Positions 46,834-60,745 of a stretch of 64,000 nt of DNA are shown piece by piece. This DNA comes from Monosporascus cannonballus. Its lineage: Eukaryota > Ascomycota > Sordariomycetes > Xylariales. The stretch covers positions 60,399 to 124,398 of the forward strand of contig QJNS01000230.1 of the NCBI GenBank assembly GCA_004154925.1, in the 5' to 3' direction. Position numbers and translations under genes: made by a program. A model generated the notes under the pieces. It saw only the letters and a program-made list of their open reading frames with translations, did no database searches and was not told the DNA's origin. Position 1 is the stretch's first letter. Each line of letters opens with the position of its first letter.

Positions 46834-47098
46834 TGAAATGGGGTCGGGGAGATTTGGTCTTGATCAATGCGGGTGAACAAGCTAGGTCACGATACGGAAA
46901 GGGAATATCGAGATAAAAAACTTAAACTAATTGTGTTATTGGTATTGAACCTCGATAACTGGAGTGGTGGAAAAACATGATAAGTGGTGATGGTCGTTGA
47001 TAACGCCTTGGGGGTTGAACCCAAGATGAAAAAGAACTCCTTAATATATACGCGAAACCCGGACTTTCTGATCAGCCGAGACTGATCATGGGCGTAAC
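46834..47098 (+). repeat. LTR-like repeat X, copy X3, left part (265 bp)
   Basis: TGAAATGGGGTCGGGGAGAT to GATCATGGGCGTAAC. It is interrupted after GTAAC by the double chromovirus; the final 16 bp follow at 61164-61179. The sum, 281 bp, equals the length of X2. The outer flanks are ATAT on both sides (46830-46833 and 61180-61183). This copy is barely mutated. Confidence 0.9.
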
Positions 47099-47514
47099 TG
47101 TAACGAACCTGTCATACACCACCTGGTAGTATAAGCAGTTATCCGAAATGGGATCTTAATTTGTAGGTAATAATAAAGCGAGGAATAATTTAGAATATTC
47201 GTTAAAAAGATTTAAAGATTTTTCCCTTAATTAGAAAACGATATAGTTACTTTTAACTAAAAGCTTAGATTAATAATTAAAAAGCGAAATTAAGAAAATG
47301 TTATTTATATAAAAGTTCGATTTATTATATATCCCAATTCCTAAAGTAAATATATCGTAAATTTATTAAATCTATATAATCTGGTCCCCAGATTACCTAA
47401 ATTAATCAGATTACCTTAAGAATTAAGCTTCCCGTCCGGGGTTTAACCGTAACAAGTTTGTATTAGGCCTTAAAAGTTGTTTTTTTCGAAATAGGAACTC
47501 CTATTTTTATAATA
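47099..47514 (-). repeat. LTR subtype b, left end of the double chromovirus
   Basis: Begins TGTAACGAACCTGTCATACA, preceded by the target duplication GTAAC (47094-47098). The first 235 bp resemble the family-A LTRs. After the TATA-like TATTATATATCCC the sequence is unrelated to them (GGTCCCCAGATTACC, CCCGTCCGGGGTTTAACCG). In minus-strand sense, that unrelated part is U3. Confidence 0.9.
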
Positions 47515-50500
47515 TTATTTTTTTTTTCCAAAAATCTTTATCCTAAAGATAAAAACCGTAAATTGCCACTTTATTTTTGTTAAAAAAAGCTGGAAATATT
47601 CTAATTAATTTTACCATAATAAATCGTATTTTAAAAAAAAAGAAAACCTTAGTTAAATTAATACGGCTTTTATAATATTCGTATTAATTCGATTAAAAAA
47701 TTTGGCATTAAGGTTTTCCCTTATTCGAACTATGTCCGATTTAGCGAAACAAATTATTTTTACGTTCTTAAATATTTAAATTACAATTATTATATTCGTC
47801 GGCAACGTCCTTTTTATAATATTTTAATTATAAATTCGTTATAGAAAATAAATAAAACGCAAAATCGTTTATTACGTAAATAATATAAAATTAAAAATAA
47901 TTTTTTGGCGTATTAGGAAGTTATAAAAAAAGAATAAAAGGCGGTAAAAAAAGGTTAACCGAATTACGCCGTTAATAGGATAAAAAATCGAAAAAACTTA
48001 TTGGAAAATTAAAGCGTTTACGTTTTTAATAAAACTTTTTCAAAAAAAAGGCGGTAAAGTTATTAAAAGAAAATTTAGAATTAAATTAATTAGAAAAACG
48101 GAAAAAGATAGAAAAAAAATAACGTTACGTAAACGCAAAACAAGTATAACTTGTTTTTGAAATGGACATTATTTTGAAAACGTTTATTTTTTTCGACTAG
48201 AACGCCGAAGGTTTAAATTTAAACGGGGAACTGTTATTACTTATAACTTTGGCTACATTAAAAACGGTTAGTTAGGATTTTGGCGGTAAAACGTTTTAAT
48301 TAAGTTTATTATATTTATTAAGTAATTAAATAGTTTTTACGTTTTTTTTATATAAGTACCTTTTTTATTTAATTAAATATTGGATTTTATTTTTAATTAT
48401 TTTGAAATTTAATATTCGTTTAATTTCGTACTTATTGCTATTATTTTTTTTGATTTTTAAGCTTATTTTTAAAAAGGTGTTTTCGGGTACTGGCTTAAGT
48501 AAAAAAATATAGAAAATAGGATATATTTTTATGTTTTTAAATAACGACAATTAATAATTAATTTTAAAAATAATTTTATTAATTTTAAACGGGCCAAATT
48601 TTTTAAAATTAAGTTTATTGTTAAATTTTTTATTTTAATTTATAAAATATTCGAAATTACGTTTTATTTTTAACGTAATAAATAAACTTTATTTCCTTTC
48701 GTTAAAATTGGTCTTTTAATTTTTTTTATTATAATACTGGGTTATTCGTTATTAAAAAAATCGCAATTTATTTTAAAAATAAATTTAGATCGTTTTAATT
48801 TCTATTATTAATATCTTTGTTTTTAAGATAATTATAATAATTTTTAATACCTTAATAAATAATTATTTAAATCGTTTTATTTTTGCATTATATTTATATA
48901 TAATTATATAAAAAATACGCCTATATTTTCGTTAATTAATATATTATAAGTAATTTATGCCAATAATAAGAATTTTACCTAATTATCTTATTAATAATTA
49001 ACGTAGTTTTATAAATATTATTTTAAAATTTAGTTTAATTTTTTAATTTAGTTATCTATCTAAAGATAATATATTATTAAGAACTTAAGTTTAATACTAA
49101 TTCATTTAAAAAAATTAATGCCGAATTTTAAAATAAATAACGTATTTTGGTTTAAAACCATTTTTTTAAGTATTTTATATTTATTAAAATATTATTTAAT
49201 AAAAACGTAAATTAATTATTGTGCCATTATATTTCCTTTAGAAGATAAAAAGTACCTATATTTGGTAAATCTGTTAATAATTATTTATATTCTGTTATAT
49301 TCGATTTTAATAATTAGGTTTTTAAATAAAAATAAATTAATAATAAATTTTTAAGTTATAATATTTTATGCTTTATTAAAAATATTAATAAATTATAATA
49401 ATTTGCAAAATTTATAATATGTTATTTTGGCCTTTTATAAACATTATAATCCTTAATTATTTTTTTAATTATACGGCGTAATTTTAAAAAGTTATACCGT
49501 TCCTATAACCGTTTAGTAATTTTAAAAATTCCTTAATATTTGTATAATAAGTTTTCGTAAAATTCCTTTATAAATTATTTTTATTAATTTTTAAGAATAT
49601 AAATTTTATCATAATATAATAATTAATATTTTGGTTATCCTTTTAATTGTTAAATTTCTTTTTATTTTTTTATATTATAAGAATTCCGAAACCGTATTAA
49701 TAATTTGGTAATAGGTTTTTTTATTATTTTGTATAATTATATAATATCGTCCTTATTATATTATAATATTTATATGCTTTTTTTGGGAATTTTGGAATTA
49801 TAATTTCTTTTATAAATAAAAATATTTGCCTGGATATTTTTTTTACTTTTGATATAATAAATTTTAAAGTTAAATTTGGACAAAAAATTATTTATCTTTT
49901 ATATTATTTATTTAGTTTTTAGGTTTTTATAAATTAAATAAGGTTTTTATAATCAAAATAAATATTAAATTTTTTTTTATTCTGTTAAAAAAAGGTTTTT
50001 ATTTTTTTAAGGCATTAATAATTATTAATAATGTTTTGTCGTAAATTTAATATTTGAATTTTATATTTTAAAATACTTTTAAATAATATATTACAAGGTA
50101 TTATTTGCCATTATTTTTTTGTTATTCCAAAATTGCGCCTAGGATATATTTAAAAATATTTATTTTTAATTATTTTGTTTTATTTAAATTTGGCATCCTT
50201 ACGATAAATCCGTTAATAATTATTTCTTTTAATTCTTAAAATGTTTTTTTTATTTCCTTTAAAAATTCAATTTTTTTTTAATATATTCCTTAATAATAAA
50301 TTTCGTTAAAGGCTTAATTATATTTTTATATCCCTTAATTAGGCCGCGTACGTAACCCGTAAATCTTAAGATCTATCGGATATTTATAATAATCGCCTTA
50401 TTAAGAATAAATTAGTTCTTAATTGCTTTTAATTTAAAGCGTTAAATTTAAATTTATTTAGGTATAAAAATAAATCTCAAAAAATCCAATTTCTGGGTAT

Positions 50501-53500
50501 ATTATATGCTTTTAATAAAATTAATTCGAATATTGGTTTCGTTTAAAGTTTTAAATACTTAAATAATATATTTCTTATGTTTTTTTAAGGTTTCGGAATA
50601 AATAAGGATATCGTCGAGGTAAACAAATACGAATTTATTTAAATATTATTATAACGTAATTATAACTAAATTTTGGAAATTAACGGGAATATTAATAAAT
50701 CCTATTAGTATTATTTAGTACTTATAAAATCCATATATTATTTTAAATGTTATTTTTTATTTTTCTTTTTTAATTATTTAATACGGTAATAATTATTGCG
50801 AAAATTAAACGCCATAAAATATTTAATTTTGTTAATATTTTCCTTTAGGGTATTTATAAAAATTAAAAAATATCTGTTTTTAATTGTAATATTATTTAAT
50901 TATTTATAATCGATTATTTTTCGGTAAATTAAATTTCCGTCCTTATTAATTTTTTATTTATTATTTTTAGTTTTTAGTAATATAAGGATTAAATATTTAA
51001 CAAAGGAATTAAAAAATTAAATATATCTTTTTTTCAGATTTAATTATATATTTTTTTTACAGAATTTTCAACTTTTTTAAGTTTATATAATAAATCTTAT
51101 AAAGTTTAGAATAATACCCTTTTTAATAAGTATACGGTAATTCGTAATTTGTTTTATTTTTAAACAATTTTTTAAATCTTTGATATTCCGGTAATATTAT
51201 AAAGATTTAATTAGGAATCCGTATTTCCTTAATAATATAGCAAATTCTTTTATTATTTTTATTTAATATTTTATTTTAGGAAAACGTTTATTTTTTTTAA
51301 TTAATTCGTAAGTTGCTAAAATAAAGCCAAAGTATTCCTAAGATAATATTATATTTGGAGATATCAGCGATATCCAATAAAATATATTTTTAATATCCTT
51401 TAATTTATTTTGGGAATTTCTTAATTTCTTGAAGAACCTATTTATTTTCGTGAGTAAATAAATTTCCGTTTACCGTACGTAATTTATAAAATTTTAATTT
51501 ATATCTTTAAAAAATCTAATATTTTTTTACTATTATAAAGGAAATAAAATTATTTTCTATTCCGGAATTAATTATGGCCTTAAGCATTTTACCTTTATAT
51601 CGGAAAGGGATCTTAATCTGGTTACGTATTCCTTTTATTATTTTGCATAAGGTCTTATCAATTAAGGCTTTTTAATACCTTATTTTCGAAGGCCTTTATA
51701 ATTTTTTGATTTTTGATAATTTCCGATTCGAACGAATTTCTATTTACGAACTTTTTTAACAACATATTTGGTATACTGGTCGTTTTTACACCTAAATTAT
51801 GTTTTCTTACCGTATTTGCATTAAGGCTTTATAATCTGGTTTTTTTCCTGGTTTACCTTTTTATTCCGTATTTTTCAAGTTATAAAATTAAAAAAATAAA
51901 TTTCCGAAAAAGATATTCCTATATTTAAAAATTCGTATTAAATATAAAATACCGGGAAGTAATATAAGTATCCTTACGATATGGCTTTTTAATTCTGTTT
52001 TAATTCGGGATATAAATAATAAGATTTAAGGTATTCTAGTTATCGGGGAATTTCAGTATATCGGCATTTATCATCTAGTTCGGTAAGAATTTTATTATTT
52101 TATCCGGGCCAAAAATTATTATCTTTTTTGGCTTTAAAATAAACGAAATAATTATCTTAATAATAAGCAATAAAATATAATAGGTTATAAGGGTTTACTA
52201 ATAATATTTTCCTATAAATAATATATTTTAAAAGTTCGCAAAGTTTTGAAGATAATTATCCGTAATTATTAATATTTGGTCGAAATTAACCTTTCTTTAT
52301 ATGCATCTTATATTTCTGGGAATTAAAGTAATATTGGTATTTTTATTTTATAATTATTTTAAAAACCGTTTATCCGGAATAATACTTATAGGTTTTAACC
52401 TTAAAATCTTAGCAAATAAAATAATTCTTATATTTTAAATTATTGTTCTAAATTTAAATAATTATAATAATAATAAATTCTGGCTAAAAACAAATTAAGT
52501 TAACTTTTTTCTTTTCCTTTTTTGCCTTATTATTGGTTTCTTATTTACCCGTTTTAACTTTTTTTTGAGGTTAAAAAACCCTTTTTTTTAAAATCCTTTT
52601 TAATAGGGGAACGATATTCGCTTTTAAAATGCCCTTGTTTACCATAATTAAAACATTTTACTTTAGATTTGTTTTTTTTAAACTTTTTCGAAACGGAATT
52701 CGCTTCCTTTTAAGGTTTGCCTTTATCCTTTTTGGTTTAGTTGCAAAAGCTCTTATCGTTATTTCGTTTATCGGTTTTTTTCTTTTCGAAATATCGATTA
52801 AAAATTTGTCGGTCGGCAATGATAACCTTATTTATATATTTTACAAAAAATCCAGTTTTTGGTTTCTTAAATATTTTATTTTTAATTTAAGATTTTAAGC
52901 CATTATAATAAAAATAAAATAATATATTTTTTAATAAATTAAAAATAATTATTAAGCGGTTAAATTCGGTAATATATTTAAATACTAACTTAATTTAATA
53001 AAAAAATAGAATTATTTAATAACATTCTATTTTTTATTAGGGTTGCCGAATAAAACATATATTTTTTTGAAGTTCCCATAATTGCTAAAAATATAATTAA
53101 TAAAATCCGAAAATTCCTTTAGGTATTTTTCGAAATAATCCGTTAAAATAAGTTCGAACTATTAATATATTTATCTAATTAAAAGCTAAAAAATAATTAT
53201 TATTTTTTAATAATTCTTTATCAAACAATTTTCATAAAACTTAAGGTAAAATCTGGCCTAAATTAAAAATTTATTAAGGTTTTTTAATCCGTTATAGGGT
53301 TTAAAAAAAGTTAGTTTATAGCCCTTAATATCTGGCATTCCATAATAACCAAAAGGAGGAATAATCTTTTTTCGTATCCGGTTTACGCCAAACAATAATA
53401 AAATCAAGGTTCTTATTTACGTTTGCTTTTGGTTTAATAAAAAGGATTAATAACCAACCCTTTAGCTTTGCCTTCTAAGGGAGCCAAATTATAAAAATGC

Positions 53501-53900
53501 TGGTCTTTTTCCTTTTAATCGTATATTTTTGTTTTAGGTTCTGGATTTCTGCCTTTAAAACGCCTAATTTTTCTTTTGCAAAGGATTTTTAGTTTTTTGC
53601 CCTATATTTTTCTTTTTTTTTTAACTTTTTCTTATTCCGGTTCCTAAACTTTAATAATATTCTGGGAAATTAAAGAAAGTTATTGCCAAGGCTGGGAAAA
53701 AAAACCTTTTTAAAATCGTATTATAAAGAAAATTATATTATTAATTAATTAAAATATTTCTTTAATAAAAAGTAAATCGTTAAATCTTATTAATAGTATT
53801 TTATTAATTAATAATAAAAATTATATATATTATTTATTTTCTTAATATTGTCCGGTATTATTATTTATATTAAGTTTAAAAAAATTTATATTTTAATTAA
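47515..53900 (-). pseudogene. RIP-destroyed gag-pol, first internal region of the double chromovirus
   Basis: Minus-strand sense. The integrase C-terminus and chromodomain are the best preserved parts: NIKIYPIFYIFLLKPVPENT, then YEIKRILNFKIIKNKIQYLI at 48365-48550. RT YLDD is encoded at about 50610-50621, and the gag zinc knuckle relic lies near 52625-52680. The region next to the left LTR differs from that of A1-A3. At the right end the usual leader of about 50 bp before the LTR is missing. Confidence 0.9.
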
Positions 53901-54332
53901 TGTAACGAACCTATTATATATCCACCTGGAGGTATAAGCAGTATCCGAAAAGGGTCTTGATTTTCAGGTAATAATAAGGCAAAAAATAATTTAGTAATTT
54001 ATTCGTTAAAAAGATTTAAAAATTTTTCCCTTAATTAATGAACGGTACAGTTACTTTTTAATTAAAAGTTTAAATTAATAGCTAAGGAACGAAACTAAAT
54101 AAATGTTATTTATATAAAAAATTCCAAAATCTTATATATCTTTTTTACCTTTTTATATTTTTCGTAATCTCTAAAGATTACGAGAAATTATGGTAATTAA
54201 TGTTCACGGTCTCTTAATATCTCTAAAAATTGGCAAAAACCCGAGATTTATCTGATAAAAGGTAAAAATCCCGAATATTTCTAATTTCCTAGGCCTTTTT
54301 TAAGTTTAATAAAATCCTTTTTAAACGTAATA
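53901..54332 (-). repeat. LTR subtype a in the middle of the double chromovirus
   Basis: TGTAACGAACCTATTATATATC to CGTAATA. Unlike the two outer LTRs it has the family-A U3 (AAAAACCCGAGATTTATCTG). Its left edge is well preserved (CCACCTGGAGGTATAAGCAG) as if it were an element end, and its right part is AT-converted. Confidence 0.9.
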
Positions 54333-57300
54333 TTATTTTTTCCTTTTTAAGACTTTTATTTTTAAAAATAAAAAAAGTAAGTTCTTAATTTCTTTTCCTT
54401 TTTTGCATTATAATACCATATTAATTATATCGGATAAATTTCGAAAACGTATTAAATTTTCTATTAAAAGTTGTCGTAAGTTAATTAAATCGATTTTTTA
54501 ATTTAGTTTTGAAGTTATGCCGTATACGCGTTATTTTAAGAAAAAACTTTTATGCAAAATTTTAAAAGGCCGAAAAAGCTATTAAAATTATTTAACGGTT
54601 AACGTTTAATTTTACGATAAAAACCATATTTCGCTTTTATTATTCGAAAATATTCGGGCCGAAAAATACCGGATAAATCAAGAAAAACGACTAACGGTTT
54701 AATAATTCCAAAAGCTATTTAATCGTATTGCTCGGTTGGACCGTTAATTTAAATAATTATATTTCAAAGGAATATCGTTTATTTAAAGGGGGTTTTAAAA
54801 TATGGATAAATTAAAAAAAACAAGAAAAATTAAATATAGAAAAAAATTGTAAAAAAAAAGCAAGCATAATTTGTTTCAAAGTTAAATACGTTAATAAAGG
54901 CATTTACCTTTTTCGACTAAAACGTTATAAGGGTTAACTTAAATAAGAAACCGTTATCGCCTACGATCTTAGCCGTATTAAAAATAATCGGTTAGGATTT
55001 TGGCGGTAAAACGTTTTAATTAAGTTTATCGTATTCGTTAAATGGTTAAATAATTTTTACGTATTTTTTTATATAAGTATTTTTTTTATTTAATTAAATA
55101 CTGGATTTTATTTTTAATTATTTTGGAATTTAATATTCGTTCGATTTCGTATTCGTTAAAATCTTTTTTAAGTTTTAGGTTTTTTTTAACAAGGCATTTT
55201 TGGATATTAGTTTAAGTAAAAAAATATGAAAAATAAGATATATCTTTATGTTTTTATGTAATAACAGTCGGTAGTTAATTTTGGATATGGTTTTGTTAAT
55301 TTTAAATAAATTAAATTTTTTAAAATCGAATTTGTTATTAAGTTTTTTTATTTTGATTTATAAAATATTTAAAATTACGTTTTATTTTTAGCGTAATAGG
55401 TAAATTTTATTTCCTTTTAATAAAATTAATCCTTTAATTTTTTTTTGTTATAATATTAGGTTATCCGTTATTAAAAAAATCGCAATTTATTTTGGAAACG
55501 GGTTTAAATTATTTTAATTTTTATTATTAATATTTTTGCTTTTAGGATAATTATAATAATTTTAAGTACCTTATTAAATAATTATTTAGGTCGTTTTATT
55601 TTTGTATTATATCCGTATATAATTATATAAGAAAATATACCTATATTTTCGTTAATAAATATATTATAAGCAATTTATACTAATAGTAAAAACTTTACTT
55701 AATTATTTTACTAATAATTAACGTAATTTCGAAAGTATTATTCCAGAATTTAATTTAATTTTTTAATTTAGTTAATTATTTAGGGATAATACGTTATTAA
55801 AAATTTAAATTTAATACTAATTTATTTAAAAAAAATTAATACCAAATTTTAAAATAAAAAACGTATCTTTATCGGAAATAATTTTTCCTGGTATCCCGTA
55901 TTTATCGAAATAATATTTAATAAAAATATAAGTTAATTATTCTGCCGTTACATTTCCTTTAAAAAGTAAAATATACTCATATTTAGTAAATTTATTAACG
56001 ATTATTTATATTTTATTATATTTAACTTTAATAATTAAATCCTTAAATAAAAATAAGTTAATAATAAAATCTTAAATTATAATATTTTATACTTTATTTG
56101 AATTATTTATAAATTATAATAATTTATAAAACTTATAGCATATTATTTTAGCCTTATTATAAATATTGTAATCCTTAATTATTTTTTTTAATTATTCGGC
56201 ATAATTCCGAAAAATCGTATTTTTCTTATAATCGTCTAATAATTTTAAAAAACTTTTAATATCCGTATAATAAATCTTCATAAATTTTTTTACAAATTAT
56301 TTTTATTAATCCTTAGGAATATAGATTTTGCCATAATACAATAACTGGTTTTTTGGCTATCTTTTTAATTGCTAAACTTTTTTTATTTTTTTATATTATA
56401 AAAATTCCGGAACCGTATTAAGAATTCGGTAGTTAATCTTTTTATTATTTCACATAATTATATAATATTATTTTTATTATATTATAATATTTATATATTT
56501 TTTTAAAAATTTTAGAATTATAATTTTCTTTATAATTAAAAATATTTACCTAAATATTTTTCTTATTTTTAATATAATATATTTTAAAATTAAATCTAGA
56601 TAAAAAAATATTCATTTTTTATATTATTTATTTAGTTTTTAGGTTTTTATAATCAAAATAAATATGGAAAAAAAAATTTATTTTATTAAGGAAAATTTTT
56701 ATTTTTTAAAAACGTTAATAATTATTAATAATTTTTTGTCGTAAATCTGGTATTTAAGTTTTATATTTCGGAATACTTTTAAATAATATATTATTAAATA
56801 TTATTTGCCGTTATTTTTTAATTATTTTAAAATTATACCTAAAGCGTATTTTAAGGTATTTGTTTTTAGGCGGTTTTTTTTATTTAAATTAAGTATCTTT
56901 ATAATAAATCCATTAATAATTATTTTTTTCAATTTCCGAAATATTTTTTTTGTTTTTTCGGAAAATTTAAATTCCTTTTTAACGTATTTCTTAATGGTAA
57001 ATTTCGTTAATAATTTGATTATATTTTTATATTTCTTAATTAGGTTACGTATATAACCCGTAAATCCTAAGATTTATCGGATATTTATAACGGTTATCTT
57101 ATTAGGGATAAATTAATTTTTAATTATTTCTAATTTAAAACATTAAATCTAAATTTGGTCGGAAATAAAAGTAAATCCTAAAAAATCTAATTTCTAGATA
57201 TATTATACGTTTTTGGCTGGGTTAATTCGAATATTGGTTTCATTTAAAGTTTTAAATATTTAAACGATATACTTTTTGTATTCCTTTAAAGTTTCGAAAT

Positions 57301-60300
57301 AAATAAAGATATTATCAAGGTAAACAAATACGAATTTATCCAGAAATTATCGTAAAATAATTATGACCAAACTTTGGAAACTAATAAGGGCGTTAATAAA
57401 TCCTATAGGCATTATTCGGTATTCGTAAAATTCATATATTATTTTAAATACTATTTTTTATTTTTTTAAAATTATTTTAATATAATAATAACCGTTTTGG
57501 AAATTAAGTACTATAAATTATTTAACTTTATTAATATTTTCCTTTAAAATATTTATAAAAATTAAAAAATATTTATTTTTAATCGTAATATTATTTAATT
57601 ATTTGTAATTAATTATTTTTCGGTAAATAAGGTTTCCGTTTTTATTAATTTTTTATTTATTATCCTTATTTTTAAAAACTATAAAAACGGGATATCCGGC
57701 AAAAAATTTAAAGAATTAAATATATCTTTTTTTAAAATTAAGTTATATATTTTTATAAGGTTTTTAATTTTTTTAAATTTATATAATAAATTTTATAAAA
57801 TTTGGAATAATATTTTTCCTTAATAAATATCTTATAATTCTATTAATTATATAACGATAATTCGTAATTTTTTTTATTTTTAAATAATTTTTTAAATCCT
57901 TAATATTTTAATAATACTATAAAAATTTAATTAAAAATCTGTATTTCTTTAATAATATAACAAATTTCTCGATTATTTTTTTAACATTTTATTTTACGAA
58001 AATATCCGTTTTTTCCAATTAATCCGTAAGTTATTGGAATGAAGCCAAAATATTCTTAAAATAATATTATATCCGGAGATATCGGCGATATCCAGCGAAA
58101 CGCATTTTTAATATTTTTAAATTTGTACCGGAAATTTTTTAATTTCTCGAAAAACTTATCCGTTTTCGTAAATAAACAAATTTCCGTTTACCGTATATCA
58201 CTTATAAAACTTTAATTTATATCTTTAAGGAATCTAATATTTTCTTATTATTATAGGGGAAATAAAATTATTTTTTATTCCGGAATTAATTATTATATTA
58301 AACGTTTTGTTTTTATATTAAAAAAAATCTCGATTTAATTACGTATTCTTTTTATTATTTTATATAAGGTTTTATAAATTAAAATTTTTTAATACCTTAA
58401 TTTCGAAAACCTTTATAATTTTTTAATTTTTGGTATTTTCCACCTTAAGCAAACCTTTATTTACGAACTTTTTTAATAACGTATTTAATATATTAATTAT
58501 TTTTATACCGGAACTATATTTTCTTATTATATTTGCACTCAGGGTTTTTTTTAGCTTATTTATTATCCTTACGCTTTCCAGGTTATAAAATTAAAAAAAT
58601 AAATTTCCGAAAAAGATATTCCTATATTTAAAAATTTATATTAAATACAAAATATCGGAAAATAATATAAATATCCTTACGATATGGCTTTTTAACTTTA
58701 TTTTAATTTAAAATATAAATAACAAAACTAAAAATATTTTAGCTATCGTAAAATTTTAATATATCAATATTTGTTATCGGGTTCCGTAAATATTTTTTTA
58801 TCCTATTCAAGTTAAAAATTATTATTTTTTTTAGCTTTAAAATAAATAAAATAATCGTTTTAATAATAAATAATAAAATGAAGTAAATCGTAAAGGTTTA
58901 CCGATAATATTTTTCGGTAAATAATATATTTTAAGAATTTATAAAACTTTAAAGATAATTATTTATAGTTATTAACGTTTAATCGAAATTAATTATTCTT
59001 TATATATATCTTATATTTTTAAGAATTAAAATGGTATTATTATCTTAATTTTATAATTATTTTAAAAATTATTTATCTAAGATAATATTTATAGGCTTTA
59101 ACTTTAAAGTTTTGATAAATTAAATAATTTTTATATTTTGGGATATCGTTCTGAATTTAAATAATTATAAGAATAATAAATTCTGGCTGGAAAAAAATTA
59201 AACTAATTTTTTTCTTTTTTTTTTGCCTTATTATCGGTTTTTTATTTAACCGCTTTAGCTTTTTTCTGGGGTTAAGGAATTCTTTTTTTTTTGGAATTCC
59301 TTTTGGCAAAGGAATAATATTTATTTTTAAAATGCCCTTTTTTGCTATAATTAAAACCTTTTATTTTAAACTTATTTTTTAAGCTTTTTCGAAATAGAAT
59401 TCGCTTTTTTTTAAGGCTTGCCTTTATCCTTTTTATTCTAACTTTTAAAGCCCTTATTATCACCTTATTTACCGGTCCTTTTTGTTAAAGTATTAATCAA
59501 AAATACGTCGGTTGGCAATAATAAACTTATTTATATATTTAGCAAAAAATTTAACTTTTAATTCCTTATATATCTTATCTTTAACCAAAGGTTTTAAGCC
59601 ATTATAATAAAAATAAAATAATACGTTTTGTAATAAATTTAAAATAATTATTAAACAATTAAATTTAATCGTATATTTAACAGTTAACTTAATTTAATAA
59701 AAAAATAAAACTGCTTAATTACGTCTTACTTTTTACCGGGATTTCCAAATAAAACGCATTTTTTTTTTCAAAATGTTTATAATTATTAAAAATATAATTA
59801 ATAAAATTTAAAAAATTCCTTAAATATTTCTTAAAATAATCTTTTAAAATAAATTCGAATTATTAACAAATTTATCTTATTAATAATTAAAAAATGGTTA
59901 TTATTTTTTAATAATTTTTCATTAAGGATTTTTTATAAAACTTTAAGTAAAATCTGGCCTAAACCAAAAATCTATTTAAATTTTCGGATCCATTATAAGG
60001 TTTTGGGGGCATTAATTTATAACCTTTAATATCGGGTATTCCGTAATAATTAAAAAATAAAACTATTTTTTTTCGTAATTAATTTACGTTAAACAAAAAT
60101 AAGGTCAAAATTTTTTCCTATATTTATTTTATACCAAACAATAATAAAACCGAAATTCTTTCTTATATTTATCTTATGTTTAATAAAAGTAATTAATAAC
60201 CAACCCCTTAACTTCGTCTTTTAACGGAACCAAATTTCAAAAAAGCCGGTTTTTTTCCTTTAATAAATCAAATATTTTTCTTTTTTAAACTTTTTATTTC

Positions 60301-60745
60301 CCAAGCCAGAAAATCGAATCTTTTTTTTATAATAAATTTTCTTTTTCCAGTTAAATATTTTGGTTCTTTTTTTTTAAACTTTAACTCCGTATTTTTCTTT
60401 TATTTTTTCCTTAATTTCCTTTTTTTCTTCCGATTCCTTTTTTTAAATTTCGATAATATCCTTAAAAACCGAAATAAATTATTATTAAAGTTACGAAAAT
60501 AATAAATTTTTTTAAAATTAAATAATAAAAAAAATTATATTATTAATATATTAAAAAAGAATTTTAATAAAAAATAAATTATTAAATTTTATTAATAATA
60601 TTTTATTAATTAATAACAAAAATTATATATATTATTTATTTTTTAAATATTATTTTATATTATCGTTTATATTAAATTTAAAAAAATATATACCTTAATT
60701 AAATAATAAATTATTTATTAGTTATTAATTAAATAATTATTAAAA
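54333..60745 (-). pseudogene. RIP-destroyed gag-pol, second internal region of the double chromovirus
   Basis: Minus-strand sense. The gag zinc knuckle keeps its histidine (NYSKKGHFKNKY, 59272-59463). The RT motif near 57311-57322 is mutated to YLDN. The end next to the middle LTR is like A1-A3 (subtype a). The leader next to the right LTR is present. No open frame survives. Confidence 0.9.

Noticed and set aside
51713..57056. Plus-strand open frames at 51713-51928, 52629-52898 and 56805-57056
   Set aside because: Antisense to the gag-pol relics of the double chromovirus. No domain is visible.
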